From JAHFQJ01 sp046050125 (GTDB lineage Bacteria > Pseudomonadota > Gammaproteobacteria > Burkholderiales > Burkholderiaceae), in the NCBI GenBank assembly GCA_046050125.1, contig JBJOQB010000199.1, positions 1 to 5,939 of the forward strand: a stretch of 5,939 nt of DNA, given 5' to 3'. The notes beneath the pieces were generated by a model. It searched no databases and was not told the origin of the DNA. It saw only the letters and a list, made by a program, of their open reading frames with translations. Position 1 is the stretch's first letter; the number at the start of each line of letters is the position of its first letter. Shown here piece by piece: positions 5,054 to 5,939 of the stretch. Position numbers and translations under genes: made by a program.

Positions 5054-5887
5054 ATGAAAGCACATCAAAATGAGTACAAAGTAATAAACATGTGCCAAGT
5101 GTTTAAGGTAAGTAAAAGCGGATACTACAAATACAAGGGTCGTACAACAAATCAAGCTAAGCAAGAGTTAGCTAACTCAATCAAGGCATGTTTTATAAGG
5201 CATAAAAGCAGGTCAGGGGCTAGAAAAATACATATTGATATAGCCAAAACCTACAATGTAAGTAGTGCAACCGTAGGCAGATACATGCACAAATTAGGTC
5301 TAAAAGCTAAAAATCGTAGTAAATTTAGATATACTAAATCTAAAACCAATGCTTACATAGCTGATAATCTACTTAATCGGGACTTTACAGCTAAGAAAGC
5401 TAATAGCAAATGGGTAAGTGATATAACATATATTAAAGTAGATTATAAATGGCATTATCTATGCGTTATTATAGACTTATACTCACGTAAAGTTATAGCA
5501 TGGAAGCTTAGTCATAATATGCAGGCTGGTTTAGTAACTGACACTTTAGATATTGCTTTAAACAATAGGAATATTAAATCCAAGCCTAACGATTTAATGT
5601 TCCATAGCGATAGAGGCTCTCAGTATACTAGCCTTGAGGTTAAGACTAAACTTAATCAAGAAAATATTGTTTCTAGTATGAGCAGAAAAGGCAACTGTTG
5701 GGATAATGCTGTGGCTGAAAGCTTTTTTAAATCTTTAAAATCCGAGCTACACACACAACCTCATTGGAGTTTTGAACACATGCAATTACAATTATTTGAA
5801 TACATTGATATTGATTATAACTCTAAACGTTATCATTCTTATCTTAATTATCGTACACCTAATAATTTTGAATTATTTGGATTATAA
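5054..5887 (+). CDS. IS3-family transposase OrfB (DDE integrase-like catalytic part)
   Basis: This 277-residue product is the catalytic half of the transposase. It joins and cuts DNA ends through a retroviral-integrase fold. An N-terminal HTH-like domain (about 40-90, SRSGARKIHIDIAKTYNVSS) is followed by the rve core from about residue 117. The catalytic triad is D123 (SDITYI), D186 (HSDRGSQYTS) and E222 (NAVAESFF). The spacing of 35 residues between the second D and the E is the classical DD35E. The tail YNSKRYHSYLNYRTPNNFE is also typical. The active form is normally the OrfAB fusion made by frameshifting at 5003-5009. A weak ribosome site (AAGG, 5041-5044) could allow separate OrfB synthesis. 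No truncation or internal stop is present. Confidence 0.95.
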   Translation: MKAHQNEYKVINMCQVFKVSKSGYYKYKGRTTNQAKQELANSIKACFIRHKSRSGARKIHIDIAKTYNVSSATVGRYMHKLGLKAKNRSKFRYTKSKTNAYIADNLLNRDFTAKKANSKWVSDITYIKVDYKWHYLCVIIDLYSRKVIAWKLSHNMQAGLVTDTLDIALNNRNIKSKPNDLMFHSDRGSQYTSLEVKTKLNQENIVSSMSRKGNCWDNAVAESFFKSLKSELHTQPHWSFEHMQLQLFEYIDIDYNSKRYHSYLNYRTPNNFELFGL

Positions 5888-5914
5888 TACTAACTTATTT
5901 TAAGAGATTATCAT

Positions 5915-5938
5915 TGTCTACTTTTTTGAGTTAGTCCA
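5915..5938 (-). repeat. IS3-element right terminal inverted repeat
   Basis: The 24 bases ending TTAGTCCA are the exact reverse complement of the left end at 4695-4718. Only one flanking base (T5939) is seen to the right before the window stops. Confidence 0.95.
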
Positions 5939-5939
5939 T

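Larger units (their letters stand above)
4695..5938 (+). mobile_element. Complete IS3-family insertion sequence (1244 bp)
   Basis: The element has perfect 24-bp terminal inverted repeats beginning TGGACTAACTC, two overlapping-phase transposase frames, an A-AAA-AAG frameshift signal and an intact catalytic triad. All are as expected for an IS3-family element that transposes by a copy-out circle route. The left flank is TCTAG; only one base (T5939) is visible on the right. That base fits a 3-bp (TAG) or 5-bp duplication but proves neither. The element appears functional, so it is probably a recent insertion. It interrupts the IS1-like transposase remnant. Confidence 0.93.

Noticed and set aside
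4919..5164. Minus-strand open frame of 81 codons across the orfA-orfB junction
   Set aside because: It is antisense to well-supported transposase genes and to the frameshift site.
5926..5939. Outward -35 box (TTGAGT) in the right IS end forming a circle-junction promoter
   Set aside because: When the ends are joined with a 3-bp spacer, no convincing -10 box appears at 16-18 bp spacing.

Overview
The window is low-GC bacterial DNA (about 30% by eye, not computed) using the standard bacterial code. It looks like part of a conjugative or mobilisable element, either a plasmid or an integrated element. The relaxase and ATPase belong to the IncP/RP4 (MOBP, P-type) lineage, which points to Pseudomonadota or a relative. 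I cannot name the genus. No replication or partition gene is visible, so this is unlikely to be a whole plasmid.

Left part (1-3364): a transfer module read rightward. Bases 83-118 hold a candidate oriT: an RP4-like nick motif on the minus strand next to a perfect 11-bp inverted repeat. A sigma70-type promoter has its -35 box inside that repeat. Four overlapping genes follow: a small two-span membrane protein, a ribbon-helix-helix (TraJ/NikA/MobC-like) relaxosome protein, a TraI-type relaxase with the nicking tyrosine at residue 22 and the three-histidine motif, and the secretion ATPase TrbB. In RP4, traI and trbB lie in separate operons; here they overlap by 4 nt. The rest of a trb secretion operon (trbC onward) is absent. 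Ten bases after trbB comes a gene on the opposite strand.

Middle part (3375-4530): a defence cargo unit read leftward. It encodes an Abi_2/AbiF-family protein with a HEPN RNase motif (RNKSAH). Its upstream region has a near-consensus promoter (TTGATA, 17 bp, TATAAT). Within a few bases of the predicted start, the transcript forms a long GC-clamped hairpin followed by a U-rich tract. This resembles a small terminated RNA or an attenuator in front of a HEPN toxin. It is the most interesting signal here, because AbiF proteins have been reported as toxins paired with a non-coding RNA and as relatives of the Cas13 ancestor.

Right part (4530-5939): nested insertion sequences. A 3'-terminal remnant of what looks like an IS1-family transposase lies on the minus strand. 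It is interrupted by a complete 1244-bp IS3-family element with perfect 24-bp terminal repeats, an A-AAA-AAG frameshift signal and an intact DD35E catalytic triad. The window stops one base past this element, so the target duplication and the rest of the IS1-like element cannot be seen.
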